A stretch of 40,094 nt of DNA from Brooklawnia sp. (GCA_012517115.1 JAAYVP010000204.1:1-40094); one strand, 5' to 3'; counted from the first letter of the stretch, positions 16,246-25,425 are shown. The notes: generated from the sequence alone by a model not told the origin. Made by a program: numbers and translations.

Positions 16246-16869
16246 ATGGAAACCTGGGACAACATCGCCCATCAGATCGCGCTTCTGGCGATCAAGCCTG
16301 AGGGCGGCCGGGTCCGGCGCCGTGCCGACCTGGCGCTGGCTACTGCGGGCGGAGCGCTGGCTGAACTCGCCTTGCAGGAACGGGTGAGTCTGATCGACAA
16401 GAAGGTCCACGTTCACGATTCTCGACCTACCGAGGACCCACTTCTCGACACCATGCTTCGGGTGCTGGCCGAGAAGGGGACCCGGCGCCCCTACAGAATC
16501 CTCGACTCCGCCAGGAAGGCCTACCTGAACCAGGCACTGAGCGAACTGGTCACCCACGGCTGGGTTGTGATGACGCCCGGCACCGGTCTGCGTCGCGATC
16601 ACTACGAGGTCGTGGACACCGAACGACTGGCCAGGATACGCGCGACGGCTGAATCCGCTCTGCGGGACCCCACGGGAGTACCTGCCCGGGCCGCCTGCCT
16701 CGGCGGGTTGGCCGCGGAGATGGGGTTGGCGGCCGAACTGGTCCCGGATCTCAGTTGGCGGCAGCGGATGTCGGCAAAGCGGACGCTGGAGCGGCGAGAC
16801 TGGGTGGTCAAGGCGATGCATGACGTGATCGCGGCCCGGCAGGCGGCTGCGGCGTCGGCGGCGTCCTGA
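16246..16869 (+). CDS. GPP34/GOLPH3-domain protein
   Basis: A 207-residue helical protein matching the bacterial GPP34 (Golgi phosphoprotein 3-like) family: an N-terminal LALATAGGALAELALQERV stretch, VHDSRPTEDPLLDTML in the middle, and the paired Arg-rich region GTGLRRDHYEVVD. The C-terminal half has the family's AACLGGLAAEMGL and a final basic helix. Eukaryotic GOLPH3 binds PI4P and sorts glycosyltransferases; bacterial members are common in actinobacteria and of unknown function. The start ATG directly follows AAGGAG with only one or two bases of spacing, which is unusually tight. It converges with trmO, five bases apart, and is divergent from aldA. Confidence 0.8.
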   Translation: METWDNIAHQIALLAIKPEGGRVRRRADLALATAGGALAELALQERVSLIDKKVHVHDSRPTEDPLLDTMLRVLAEKGTRRPYRILDSARKAYLNQALSELVTHGWVVMTPGTGLRRDHYEVVDTERLARIRATAESALRDPTGVPARAACLGGLAAEMGLAAELVPDLSWRQRMSAKRTLERRDWVVKAMHDVIAARQAAAASAAS

Positions 16870-16874
16870 ACCTC

Positions 16875-17552
16875 TCAACGCGGTTCGATGGAGTGAACGT
16901 CAAGTACCCCATCGGCGACGGTGAACTTGATGTTGAATCCGGCGAACAAAAGCCCATAGCGCCGGGTGGGATCGTCCTGATAGGCCGGACGTGGGTCTTC
17001 GGCGAGCAGGCCGCGTAGGGCAGCCCGCTTGTCGGGTGGGACGAGTGCCAGCAACTCGTCGGGGATCTCGACCCGGACGCGATAGTCCGCGTGACAGTCG
17101 GCGAAGCCGAATCGGGCGTCGGTGTGGATGTCGGCTGCTACGTAGGGTTTGATGTCGTAGATCGGTGTGCCGTCCATCAGATCAGTGCCGCCGACGTGCA
17201 CCACCGGGCCGAGTTGTGGGTCAGGCTCGATACCGAGCAGCCGCGCCGATGACAGTCCAATAGGATTCGGGCGAAACGGTGACCTGGTGGCAAAGACCCC
17301 CATCCTGGTTTCGCCGCCAAGCCGGGGTGGCCGCACGGTGGGCGACCACGACTCGTTCTGCGATCGCATCGAGGCTGAGAACTCCCAGAGCAACCAAAGG
17401 TGACTGAAACCGTCGAGGCCGCGCACCGCATCGGGGTTCCGGAAACCCGGCTCGAAGACGACTGTGGCGCGCAGTTCGGGGACCAGACCTGACTGCCTGG
17501 GAATCCCGAACTTGGCGGGGAAGTCACTTCTGATGCGCGCGATGGTGATCAC
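16875..17552 (-). CDS. trmO: tRNA m6t6A37 methyltransferase TrmO (YaeB/UPF0066 family)
   Basis: The 225-residue protein carries the TrmO hallmarks: an N-terminal IARIRSDFPAKFGIPRQSG, then GFSHLWLLWEF, GVFATRSPFRPNPIGLSS and DGTPIYDIKPYV. These form the SAM-binding beta-barrel fold that N6-methylates t6A37 in threonyl tRNAs. A C-terminal extension (about residues 150-225) resembles the E. coli protein's second domain and includes DPTRRYGLLFAGFNIKFTV. GTG at 17550-17552 is the most plausible start since IARIRS begins the fold; no strong ribosome site is visible. It converges with the GPP34 gene. Confidence 0.9.
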   Translation of the reverse strand: MITIARIRSDFPAKFGIPRQSGLVPELRATVVFEPGFRNPDAVRGLDGFSHLWLLWEFSASMRSQNESWSPTVRPPRLGGETRMGVFATRSPFRPNPIGLSSARLLGIEPDPQLGPVVHVGGTDLMDGTPIYDIKPYVAADIHTDARFGFADCHADYRVRVEIPDELLALVPPDKRAALRGLLAEDPRPAYQDDPTRRYGLLFAGFNIKFTVADGVLDVHSIEPR

Positions 17553-17646
17553 GAGCAAATGAAAGCATGGCCAGCAGCCAGCCTTGGACGACGGGCAGGC
17601 CACATCGGATGGGAGCAGAATCCGAAGGCGTCTTGCATACAGTCAC

Positions 17647-18372
17647 TCAAAGCCTGATGACCTCGAAGCTGACCGCCAACTCCACCCCGACCGACGACCC
17701 GGTGCTCCGCGCGATCCGTTCCAGGAAGTCGCGGGGTTTACTCATCGGATGATCGCCGAGCCCGTCAAGGTAGCCCCGGTGTGCTGCCAGCGAGGCGACA
17801 CCGGCGTCGAAGCAGTCAGTTACATCAACGTAGCCGTTGGCTTGTGGGCTAGCACTGATCAACAGTTGGCCCGCAGACCACGGCATCAGGTTCTCCTCGC
17901 GCACGAGTTCGGGAAAGACCCACCGATTGGCGGCGTCCCGCACCCCATCAAGGACGGCTCGGCCGACCGCCACATGGTCGGCCTGGTTCGGCATCGCCGG
18001 CCCCCAGTAGTCGTGGTGGTTGCCGGTGATGACGACATCTGGGCGCGCCACTCGCACCGCGCGGGCGATGTCCTTGCGCAAGTCGAGGCTGTAGGTGACC
18101 ATGCCGTCCGGGTAGTCCAGGAAGTCGACTTGGTCAACTCCGACCAGGCGGGCGCCCGCGATCTGTTCGCGAACCCGCAACGGCCCGGCCTCAGCCGGCG
18201 GCAGGGCGTCGATTCCGGCCTCACCACGGGTGACGAGCAGGTAGCTGACCTGCTTACCCTGGTTGGTCCAGCGCGCCACGGCCGAGGCCGCGCCATATTC
18301 GAGATCATCTGGGTGGGCCACGATGGCCAGTGCGGTCTGCCAGTTTTCGTCGATGGGCTGTAGGCCTGCCAT
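17647..18372 (-). CDS. PIG-L family deacetylase (second copy)
   Basis: This 241-residue zinc deacetylase has AHPDDLEYG near residue 19 and a second metal-site region GNHHDYWGPAMPNQADHVAVG. It is shorter than the MshB/Mca-like protein at 13818-14636 and differs from it in both motifs (DDLE versus DDEA), so the two are not recent duplicates. It resembles the broad LmbE/N-acetylglucosaminyl deacetylase group. The ATG at 18370-18372 follows GAGGTC closely and starts just before the fold; the longer open frame is unsupported. It is divergent from the DUF1846 gene. The substrate is unknown. Confidence 0.8.
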   Translation of the reverse strand: MAGLQPIDENWQTALAIVAHPDDLEYGAASAVARWTNQGKQVSYLLVTRGEAGIDALPPAEAGPLRVREQIAGARLVGVDQVDFLDYPDGMVTYSLDLRKDIARAVRVARPDVVITGNHHDYWGPAMPNQADHVAVGRAVLDGVRDAANRWVFPELVREENLMPWSAGQLLISASPQANGYVDVTDCFDAGVASLAAHRGYLDGLGDHPMSKPRDFLERIARSTGSSVGVELAVSFEVIRL

Positions 18373-18541
18373 GACCTCAACCTTAGGTTCTTGGGCGTGC
18401 ACGCCGAAACGAAATAGCCCATGACGGGTTGGCGCGTTGGCTGACTGCAAGCGTGCATCTTGGCCTCATCGGGATCGCGGGAGCGCGTGGCCTGGGGCGG
18501 GCCGGGCTATGATCCTGGCGAGTGCCGGCGCAGGGAGGAAG

Positions 18542-20032
18542 ATGCAGCAGATCGGGTTCGACCGCGACAAGTACATCAACCTCCAGACTGAACAGATCCT
18601 TGCCCGGCGTCGGCAGTTCGGCGGCAAGCTCTACCTCGAGTTCGGGGGCAAGCTGTTCGACGACATGCACGCCTCGCGAGTGCTGCCGGGCTTCACCCCA
18701 GACAACAAGATCGTGATGCTGGAGAAGGTCGCCGACGAGGTCGAGATCGTGGTGGTCATCAGTGCGCTCGACCTAGCGAACAACAAGGTGCGAGCCGACC
18801 TCGGCATCCCCTACGAGGCCGACGTGCTGCGATTGATCGATGAGTTCCGTTCCCGCGGCTTGTTCGTGGGTAGCGTCGTAATCAGCCATGTCACAGAGGA
18901 GAACCGGCAGGCGCGCAACTTCAAGCGCAAGTTGGAGCGGCTAGGTCTCAAGGTCTACCGGCACTTCCCGATCAAGGGCTACCCCAACAACGTCTCGCTC
19001 ATTGTCAGTGACGACGGCTACGGACGCAACGAGTACATCGAGACCAGCCGTGACCTCGTGGTGGTGACCGCGCCCGGACCCGGCAGCGGCAAGATGGCCA
19101 CTTGTCTGTCGCAGCTGTATCACGACTATCGGCGAGGCATCTCGTCGGGCTACGCGAAGTTCGAGACGTTCCCGATCTGGAACCTGCCGCTGGCTCATCC
19201 GGTGAATGTCGCCTACGAGGCGGCTACCGCAGACCTTGATGACGTGAACTTGATCGACCCTTTCCATCTGGCCGCCTATGGTGAGCAGGTCGTCAACTAC
19301 AACCGCGACGTCGAGGTGTTCCCGGTGCTGAATCGGCTCTTCGAGCAGATTCTCGGCCGCTCGCCGTACAAGTCGCCGACCGACATGGGTGTCAACATGG
19401 CTGGCTACTGCATCAGCGACGACGGGGTCTGCCGTGCCGCAGCCGAGCAGGAGGTGATCCGGCGCTACTACAAGGCCCTGGTTGCCGAGCGCCGGGAAGA
19501 CCTCGAGCCGACCCAATCCGATCGAATCGCGCTGCTGATGAGCAGGCTCGGCTTGGTCAAGGAGGACCGGCCGGTCGTCCAGCCGGCCCTCGCCGTGGAG
19601 CGACGAACCAAGGCGCCAGCCGCGGCGATCCAACTCCCTGACGGACGCATCGTGACGGGCAAAACATCGCCGCTACTCGGTGCCTGTTCGGCGATGCTGC
19701 TGGACGCGCTTAAGGCGCTGGCAGGCATCGACGAAGGGGTGAAGCTGCTTGCCGTAGAGACCATCGAGCCGATTCAAACCCTCAAGACCAAGCACCTGGG
19801 CAGCCTCAACCCGCGGTTGCACACCGATGAGGTCTTGATTGCGCTGTCGGTGAGCGCCAACCGGGACGACAACGCTCGCCGGGCACTCGCCGAACTGCAC
19901 AGGCTGCGTGGTTGTGACGTGCACACCACCGTGATCCTCGGTTCGGTCGATGAGGCCATCTTCCGCAACCTCGGCGTCCAGGTGACCAGCGAGCCGATCT
20001 ATCAGTCGAAGAAGCTCTATCGCAAGCGCTGA
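18542..20032 (+). CDS. DUF1846 family protein
   Basis: The 496-residue protein begins [19 protein letters not shown] and has [57 protein letters not shown] and [16 protein letters not shown], all recognisable DUF1846 blocks. The full-length match (about 500 residues, cytosolic) is typical for a family known mainly from structural genomics of Firmicutes. GPGSGK looks like a P-loop, suggesting nucleotide binding, but no activity is established. GGGAGG three to four bases before ATG 18542 supports this start. The gene is upstream of an MFS permease on the same strand with a 93-base gap and may have its own promoter. Confidence 0.88.
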   Translation: MQQIGFDRDKYINLQTEQILARRRQFGGKLYLEFGGKLFDDMHASRVLPGFTPDNKIVMLEKVADEVEIVVVISALDLANNKVRADLGIPYEADVLRLIDEFRSRGLFVGSVVISHVTEENRQARNFKRKLERLGLKVYRHFPIKGYPNNVSLIVSDDGYGRNEYIETSRDLVVVTAPGPGSGKMATCLSQLYHDYRRGISSGYAKFETFPIWNLPLAHPVNVAYEAATADLDDVNLIDPFHLAAYGEQVVNYNRDVEVFPVLNRLFEQILGRSPYKSPTDMGVNMAGYCISDDGVCRAAAEQEVIRRYYKALVAERREDLEPTQSDRIALLMSRLGLVKEDRPVVQPALAVERRTKAPAAAIQLPDGRIVTGKTSPLLGACSAMLLDALKALAGIDEGVKLLAVETIEPIQTLKTKHLGSLNPRLHTDEVLIALSVSANRDDNARRALAELHRLRGCDVHTTVILGSVDEAIFRNLGVQVTSEPIYQSKKLYRKR

Positions 20033-20125
20033 ACAAGGGTGGCTCGGCCGGACGTGATAGGCCCCGGACGGTACCGCAGCCGAGAGTGGACTAGTATCGC
20101 GGTGGCGAACGGACAGGATGGTGCG

Positions 20126-21382
20126 ATGCGTGGGACCCAGTCCCAAGTTGGCGGGATACGTCCCTGGATTGTCTGGGTGGCCGCCACCCTGACCTTCGTG
20201 GTGGCCATGTTCTCCCGCACCTCATTCGGAGTGGCGAGCCTGTTCGCAGCCGATCGCTTTGCTCGCCCGGTGGCCTTGATGAGCACCTTCGTGGTGGTGC
20301 AGATGATTGTCTACGCCGGCATGCAGATTCCGGCTGGCTTGCTGCTCGACCGGATGGGCAGCCGCAAGACGATTGCCATCGGGTTGGCTGTGATGACCGT
20401 CGGCCAACTGGGGCTGGCGCTGGCCACCTCGTTCCCGGTCGGGTTGGGTGTGCGCGTCCTAATCGGCGGGGGAGACGCGCTGATCTTCATCTCCGCGATT
20501 CGGCTGATCCCGGTCTGGTTCGCGGCCCGTCAGGTTCCGTTGTTGACTCAGATCTCCTCGGTTGCCGGCCAGCTTGGGCAGTGGGCATCTGCTGTTCCGT
20601 TGGTGCGCATTCTGACCGACTTCGGGTGGACGCCGGCTTTTGTCACGGTGGCCGCGGCGTGTGCCGGCGGCTGGTTGTTGAACCTGCTCTTCGTCCGTGA
20701 CCACCCGCCGGGAGCCCAGATCCCCAGACCCCAAGCGCGCCGCGGAGGTTTCGCCGGCGCCGGGGAGGTCATCGCGATGCCGGCCGGGCAGTTGGGATTC
20801 TTCATCCATATGTCGACCGCCTACTTCCCGTTGATCTTCACCTTCATGTGGGGGTTTCCGTTCCTGATCCAAGGTCAGGGTTTGACTGAGGCCCAGGCCG
20901 GCAACCTGTTCACCGTCATGGTTATCGCTGGCATCGCCGCCGGCCCACCGATGGGCGTACTAACCCGTATCTTCGAGCACCAACGCGTCGCCCTGGCCTT
21001 GATCGTTGCTGCCTTCACCGTGCTGGCCTGGACGGCGGTCCTGTTGTGGCCAGGCCCTGCCCCCATGCCGTTACTGGGTGTCCTGATGGTCGGTCTGGCG
21101 GCCTGTTTCCCGGCCTCCAACATCGCTTTCGACATCAACCGCAGCTTCGTGCCGCCGCACCGAATGGGCATCGGGTCGGGCCTGGTGATCGTCGGTGGCT
21201 TTCTCGCTGCGCTGTTGAGCATCGGGGTGATCAGTGTGGTCCTGGCCTGGGTGGGTGGTGCGAATCCCGGGCCGGACGCGTTCCGGATCGCGATGGCCAC
21301 CCAACTGCCGGTCTGGCTGTTCGCGGTGACAATGGTTTTGCGGTCGCGCCGCAAGCTGCTGGCGGCCGGCCACCTCGTCTGA
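20126..21382 (+). CDS. MFS transporter
   Basis: A 418-residue, 12-helix major facilitator. After the first helix (WIVWVAATLTFVVAMFSRTS) come the MFS loop-2/3 motif LLLDRMGSRKTIAIGLAV and the pair of six-helix bundles split by a cytoplasmic loop RDHPPGAQIPRPQARRGG. SRTSFGVAS and ADRFA near helix 1 are reminiscent of the nitrate/nitrite and oxalate/formate-type MFS groups, but the substrate cannot be read. ATG 20126 is preceded by AGGA at nine bases; an in-frame GTG at 20102 lies just downstream of a TAGTAT that could act as a -10 box, so a leaderless start there is possible. It is convergent with the PCMT-family gene. Confidence 0.82.
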   Translation: MRGTQSQVGGIRPWIVWVAATLTFVVAMFSRTSFGVASLFAADRFARPVALMSTFVVVQMIVYAGMQIPAGLLLDRMGSRKTIAIGLAVMTVGQLGLALATSFPVGLGVRVLIGGGDALIFISAIRLIPVWFAARQVPLLTQISSVAGQLGQWASAVPLVRILTDFGWTPAFVTVAAACAGGWLLNLLFVRDHPPGAQIPRPQARRGGFAGAGEVIAMPAGQLGFFIHMSTAYFPLIFTFMWGFPFLIQGQGLTEAQAGNLFTVMVIAGIAAGPPMGVLTRIFEHQRVALALIVAAFTVLAWTAVLLWPGPAPMPLLGVLMVGLAACFPASNIAFDINRSFVPPHRMGIGSGLVIVGGFLAALLSIGVISVVLAWVGGANPGPDAFRIAMATQLPVWLFAVTMVLRSRRKLLAAGHLV

Positions 21383-21400
21383 CCAACTGCCTGCCGGCCG
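21363..21400. terminator. Inverted repeat between convergent MFS and PCMT-family genes
   Basis: CGGCCGGC (21363-21370) and GCCGGCCG (21393-21400) are perfect complementary 8-base arms around a 22-base loop that holds the MFS stop codon. Placement between two convergent genes suits a shared terminator, but there is no T-run and the arms are self-palindromic GC, so chance is possible. Confidence 0.3.
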
Positions 21401-21414
21401 ACGATCTGGGCGGA

Positions 21415-21975
21415 CTACTTGATCAGCGGCACAAAGCTGTACCAGCCATGCGTGGTCACTACGTCCTCGCCATCTTGGTGGCGTACCACCCGCACCATCT
21501 CGCCTGCCACCGGGATGACCAGCACACCAGAGTCGCTGAGTTGGCCAACAAGTTCGGCAGGCAATTCATCGGCCATTGCCGAGACTAGGATCCGATCGAA
21601 TCCAGCTTGATCGGGAATGCCCAAGACCCCTGGCTCAGCCAACCGGACGCTGGCCCATGGCCAGTCGGCCAGTGCCTCGCGAGCACTTTCCACAAGTTGC
21701 CAGATTCGCTCGACGCCCACGACCCGCCCGGTCGGGCCCACCAACTCGGCCAGCAGTGCAGTCGTCCATCCCGAGCCGGACCCTACGTCAAGGATCCGTT
21801 GGCCATCACGGACATCCAGCAATTCAAGCATGGCGGCAACCGTGGAGGGCTGCGAATTCGTTACGCCGAAACCGATCGAGATCGGCGCATCCACGTCGGC
21901 CAAGTGACGCTGATCAGGCGGCAGAAAGCGTTCCCGGGACGCCGCCCGGAACGCCTCTCTTACCCGCCGATCCAT
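21415..21975 (-). CDS. Protein-L-isoaspartate O-methyltransferase family protein
   Basis: The 186-residue SAM methyltransferase has the PCMT N-terminal pattern VREAFRAASRERFLP, then GFGVTNSQPSTVAAMLELL (counterpart of the usual GxTISQPxxVAxM) and the SAM motif I ILDVGSGSGWTTALLAELVG. RILVSAMADELPAEL and VLVIPVAGEMVRVVR follow as expected. PCMT repairs isoaspartyl residues in aged proteins. It is shorter than typical Pcm (about 208-220), and the substrate-loop differs (VTNSQPST), so activity toward another carboxylate is possible. No Shine-Dalgarno precedes the ATG; a TAGGCT about 10 bases upstream could be a -10 box for a leaderless transcript. Confidence 0.78.
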   Translation of the reverse strand: MDRRVREAFRAASRERFLPPDQRHLADVDAPISIGFGVTNSQPSTVAAMLELLDVRDGQRILDVGSGSGWTTALLAELVGPTGRVVGVERIWQLVESAREALADWPWASVRLAEPGVLGIPDQAGFDRILVSAMADELPAELVGQLSDSGVLVIPVAGEMVRVVRHQDGEDVVTTHGWYSFVPLIK

Positions 21976-22029
21976 GGTCTGGTAAGCCTATCAGCGCGCC
22001 CGGAGGTGCTGAATAGTACCAAGGAGATA

Positions 22030-22047
22030 CCCCCGGCGGACCGGGGG
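22030..22047 (-). terminator. Candidate terminator of the fruR-fruK-fruA-ptsH operon
   Basis: CCCCCGG (22030-22036) and CCGGGGG (22041-22047) form a perfect 7-base GC stem with a CGGA tetraloop. On the minus strand it lies 24 bases past the ptsH stop codon and ahead of the PCMT-family gene start at 21975. No long T-run follows (TATCTCCTT), so it is a moderate candidate. Confidence 0.55.
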
Positions 22048-22071
22048 CACCTTCTGCACTGCGACGCTGAG

Positions 22072-22338
22072 CTACTCGGCGTCCAGATCGCGTTCGATGA
22101 GTGCCGCGATCTGCTCGACTGCTTCGGCGTTTTCGGATTCAACGGTGACCGTCGCGCCCTTGGCGGCGCCGAGCGTCATGATCATAAGGCTGGACGCGGC
22201 GTCGACGGGGTCGTCGTCGCTACCTTCGAGCGAGAGGAGGATCTCGTCGTCGTACTCTCCGGCGGCTTGCGCAATGAGCGCTGCGGGACGGGCGTGCAGC
22301 CCGACAGCCGAGCCGACGATGACGGTTTTGCTTGCCAT
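22072..22338 (-). CDS. ptsH: Phosphocarrier protein HPr
   Basis: An 88-residue HPr with the phosphorylatable His15 in GSAVGLHARPAA. ASSLMIMTLGA is the regulatory-site region: the Ser at the position of Ser46 is present, as is common in Gram-positive HPr, although an HPr kinase is generally absent from actinobacteria. It relays phosphate from enzyme I (26314-27990) to the EIIA domain of FruA. The ATG at 22336-22338 has AAAGGAG nine bases upstream; the longer frame is the end of fruA in another phase. It is the last gene of the operon, 37 bases after fruA. Confidence 0.95.
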   Translation of the reverse strand: MASKTVIVGSAVGLHARPAALIAQAAGEYDDEILLSLEGSDDDPVDAASSLMIMTLGAAKGATVTVESENAEAVEQIAALIERDLDAE

Positions 22339-22375
22339 GATGGTTACTCCTTTGTGGGTTGTCTTGGCAGGATAT

Positions 22376-24427
22376 CTAGGATGCGAGTGCCGTGTCAGGC
22401 TTCTTGGCGCCAAACTGCTTGGCTGCGATGACAGCGGCGGCAGCCACCAGCACCCCAGCAACCAGCGCGATGAGGAATCCGATCTGGTTCTGCACCGCGA
22501 ACAGCACGAAGATGCCGCCGTGGGGTGCCCGGAGTCCAACTCCCAGCGCCATCGACAAAGCGCCGGTGACCGCACCGCCGAGCATCATCGAGGGGATCAC
22601 GCGCAGCGGGTCGGCCGCGGCGAACGGGATTGCGCCTTCGGAGATGAACGAAGCACCAAGCAGCCAGGCTGCGCGGCCGTTCTCGATTTCCGGTTCGGTG
22701 AACAGCTTCTTGCGCACCGTCGTCGCCAGCGCCAGCGCCAGCGGCGGAACCATGCCTGCGGCCATGACAGCGGCCATGATCTGGAAGGAGGCATCCGTCT
22801 GGGCAGACAGGCCCGCAGTGGCGAACAGGTAGGCGGCCTTGTTGACCGGACCGCCGAGGTCGAAGCACATCATCAGGCCGAGCACGACACCCAAGGCGAT
22901 GGCCGATCCTCCTGACATGCCCTCCAAGGCCGCGTAGAGGGTGGTAGTGATCCAGGCGAGTGGCCGTCCAAGCAGCATATACATCAGGCCACCGGTGATC
23001 ATCGTCACCACGAGTGGAATGATGACGACCGGCATCAGCCCGGCGAGCCAGCGGGGGACCTTGAAGGAGCTGATCCACATCGCCAACAAACCCGCGATGA
23101 GGCCGGTGATCAAACCACCGATGAAACCTGCGCCGAGGGTCACCGAGATGGCGCCGCCCACGAAACCGGGGGCGATACCGGGACGGCCGGCGAGCGCGTA
23201 GGCGATGTAGCCGGAAAGGGCTGGCACCAGGAAACCGAAAGCGGCCCCACCGATGGTGAACAAGACCGCGCCCAGGTAGAAGATCCCGGCGCTCCAACCC
23301 TGGGCAATGGCCAGGTCTGCCAGGGAGCCGTACGAGGCGCAAGTCGCAGCGTCCACGCCTGCCGCCCAAGACGGCAGCGCGGCACAGTCGGGGGCCAATG
23401 CGATGTCGTAGCCGCCGAGCAGGAAGCCGAGCGCGATGAGCAAACCGCCGGCCGCCACGAACGGAATCATGTAGGACACGCCGGTCATTAGCGCCTGCTG
23501 GATGCGCTTGCCCCAGCCGAGCTTGGCCCCTTCGCCGCTGGCCTCGGACGAGGCAGCAGCAACTCCCGAGACGCGGCGGGCGTTCGGATTCTTTGCGGCA
23601 TCAAGGGCCTCGGTCAGCATCTTCGCCGGTTCGTTGATGGCGCGTTTCACGCCGGACTCGACCACAGGCAGGCCAGCAAACCGCTCCCGCTCTTTGACGC
23701 CGACATCGGTGGCGAAGATGACGGCCGCTGCCCGGCGAATGGTCTCGGCAGGCAGCGGAGTTACGGCCCCTGAGCCTTGGGTTTCGATCTGGACTTCCAC
23801 CCCGGCCTCCTGGCCAGCTGCGACGAGGGAGTCAGCGGCCATGAAGGTGTGCGCGATACCGGTGGGGCAGGCGGTGACGCCGACGATGAGCGGCTTGTCG
23901 TCGCTTGCCGCCGCGCTCGCGGCAGGTGCTGTAGACGCGGCGGCAGCGACTGCGGTCGCGGGAGTCGGTTGAGCGACTGCTGCTGGCTGCACGACGGCGG
24001 TCACGAGATCGACGATCTCATCGGATGAGGCCGCCGCCCTTAATGAGGCCAAGAAGTCCTTCTTGATCAGTGCCCGAGCCAATTTGGTCAGCAGCTTCAA
24101 GTGGTCGGCATCGCCGTCGGCGGCCGCCGCGATCAGGAAGACGAGGTCTGAGGGACCGTCCTTGGCGCCGAAGTCGACTGGTTGAGACAGCCGCGCGAAG
24201 GCCAGGGAGGCCTCAGAGACCGCGGCCGAACGGCAGTGCGGGATGGCGAAGCCGCCGGGAAGGCCGGTGGCGGCCTTGCCTTCGCGCTCCATAGCGTCGG
24301 CCGTCAGACCGGCCGCGTCGGCGCGGCCCGCGTCTGCTACCAGTTGGGCGAGTGACGCGATGACGGCATCCTTGGTGGCGCCGAGGTCAGCGTCCAGTGC
24401 CACCAGGTCACGGGTGATTAGTTGCAT
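22376..24427 (-). CDS. fruA: Fructose PTS permease, EIIABC fusion
   Basis: A 683-residue single-chain fructose permease with domains in order A-B-C. EIIA (1-145) has the phosphorylated His64 in GFAIPHCRS. A Pro/Ala linker (about 146-175) leads to EIIB with Cys187 in GVTACPTGIAHTFMAADSL. EIIC, from about residue 305, starts GKRIQQALMTGVSYMIPFVAAGG and has the usual eight to ten helices, including FDLGGPVNKAAYLFA. It imports fructose and releases fructose-1-phosphate for FruK. I chose the ATG at 24425-24427, where EIIA similarity begins (MQLITRDLVALDADLG); its ribosome site is weak, and the 35-base gap from fruK suggests an operonic arrangement. Confidence 0.95.
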   Translation of the reverse strand: MQLITRDLVALDADLGATKDAVIASLAQLVADAGRADAAGLTADAMEREGKAATGLPGGFAIPHCRSAAVSEASLAFARLSQPVDFGAKDGPSDLVFLIAAAADGDADHLKLLTKLARALIKKDFLASLRAAASSDEIVDLVTAVVQPAAVAQPTPATAVAAAASTAPAASAAASDDKPLIVGVTACPTGIAHTFMAADSLVAAGQEAGVEVQIETQGSGAVTPLPAETIRRAAAVIFATDVGVKERERFAGLPVVESGVKRAINEPAKMLTEALDAAKNPNARRVSGVAAASSEASGEGAKLGWGKRIQQALMTGVSYMIPFVAAGGLLIALGFLLGGYDIALAPDCAALPSWAAGVDAATCASYGSLADLAIAQGWSAGIFYLGAVLFTIGGAAFGFLVPALSGYIAYALAGRPGIAPGFVGGAISVTLGAGFIGGLITGLIAGLLAMWISSFKVPRWLAGLMPVVIIPLVVTMITGGLMYMLLGRPLAWITTTLYAALEGMSGGSAIALGVVLGLMMCFDLGGPVNKAAYLFATAGLSAQTDASFQIMAAVMAAGMVPPLALALATTVRKKLFTEPEIENGRAAWLLGASFISEGAIPFAAADPLRVIPSMMLGGAVTGALSMALGVGLRAPHGGIFVLFAVQNQIGFLIALVAGVLVAAAAVIAAKQFGAKKPDTALAS

Positions 24428-24462
24428 CGGGGGACTTTCTGTGAGGAAGCAGCGGTTGGTGG

Positions 24463-25425
24463 TCAGGCAATGCGGGTGACGGGCACCTGATCGGGGTGCA
24501 CGACTTCGGGATGGGGCAAGGAGGTGCCGGGCAGACCCGCCGCAGCGGACCCGTAGGCGGTTGCGTTCGCCAGGCAACGGTCGGGTGAGTACCCGGCCGC
24601 CTCGGCGAGTACGAATCCGGCGACTGCGGAGTCGCCGGCGCCAACCGTGCTGAGCACGGTGACCTTCGGGGTGCTGGAATACCAAGCGCCCTCAGCGTTC
24701 ACCAGGACTGCCCCGGCCGCGCCCAGAGTGACCAGCACGTTCGCGATGCCACGGGCGTGCAACGCGCGTCCGGCCTCGACGATCGCGGACACGTCGCCAG
24801 ACTCGGCAGACGCCTCGAAGGCCGCAGCGTCACCACCGGTGAGCTGCGCCAACTCGTCGGAGTTCGGCTTGACCAGGTCGAACGCGGCGCCAGGCAGAGC
24901 TGAGATGACTGTGTCCAGGGCCGCGCCCGAAGTGTCGATGGCAACCTTGCATCCGAGTCGGGTGAGCGCGGGGGTCAAGGTTGCGTACCAATCGTCAGGT
25001 GCGCCGGGCGGGAGCGAGCCGGACAGCACCACCCAGTCGGCGCCGCGGGCTTCTTCGAGTAGGAGCGCCGTGGCCGCGGCCACTTGGGCGGCGCTGAGCG
25101 TCGGGCCAGGCTCGTTGATCTTAGTGGTCGTGCCGTCGGGCTCGGTGATGGCGGTGTTCGTGCGGACTCGGTAGGGACCGTCCACGGTATGTGAGTGCGC
25201 TTGGACGCCGGCGGCCTCGACGAGCGGCAGGAAGGCCCCGTCGGCGAACGACAGCACGGGCTTGACCGGTACGCCGGCGTAGGAGATGCAGCGGGCGACA
25301 TTGATGCCCTTGCCGCCAGCCTCTTCGCTGACGCTGATCGCCCGGTGGACCTCGCCTGGGGCGAGCGGCTCGTCCAGTCCGATGGTCTTGTCCAGGCTTG
25401 GGTTGGCTGTGAATGTGACGATCAT
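24463..25425 (-). CDS. fruK: 1-phosphofructokinase
   Basis: A 320-residue PfkB-family kinase that phosphorylates fructose-1-phosphate to fructose-1,6-bisphosphate. It begins MIVTFTANPSLDKTIGLDEP and has GGKGINVARCISYAG (substrate site), NEPGPTLS, VVLSGSLPPGAP and the anion hole/catalytic Asp in STVGAGDSAVAGFVLAEA. These match FruK rather than ribokinase or tagatose kinases. Its ATG overlaps the fruR stop as ATGA (25422-25425), so its translation is coupled to the regulator. Confidence 0.94.
   Translation of the reverse strand: MIVTFTANPSLDKTIGLDEPLAPGEVHRAISVSEEAGGKGINVARCISYAGVPVKPVLSFADGAFLPLVEAAGVQAHSHTVDGPYRVRTNTAITEPDGTTTKINEPGPTLSAAQVAAATALLLEEARGADWVVLSGSLPPGAPDDWYATLTPALTRLGCKVAIDTSGAALDTVISALPGAAFDLVKPNSDELAQLTGGDAAAFEASAESGDVSAIVEAGRALHARGIANVLVTLGAAGAVLVNAEGAWYSSTPKVTVLSTVGAGDSAVAGFVLAEAAGYSPDRCLANATAYGSAAAGLPGTSLPHPEVVHPDQVPVTRIA

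Noticed and set aside
22072-22575. A longer HPr frame of 167 codons.
   Set aside because: The added N-terminus is the end of fruA out of frame; HPr similarity and a ribosome site begin at 22338.
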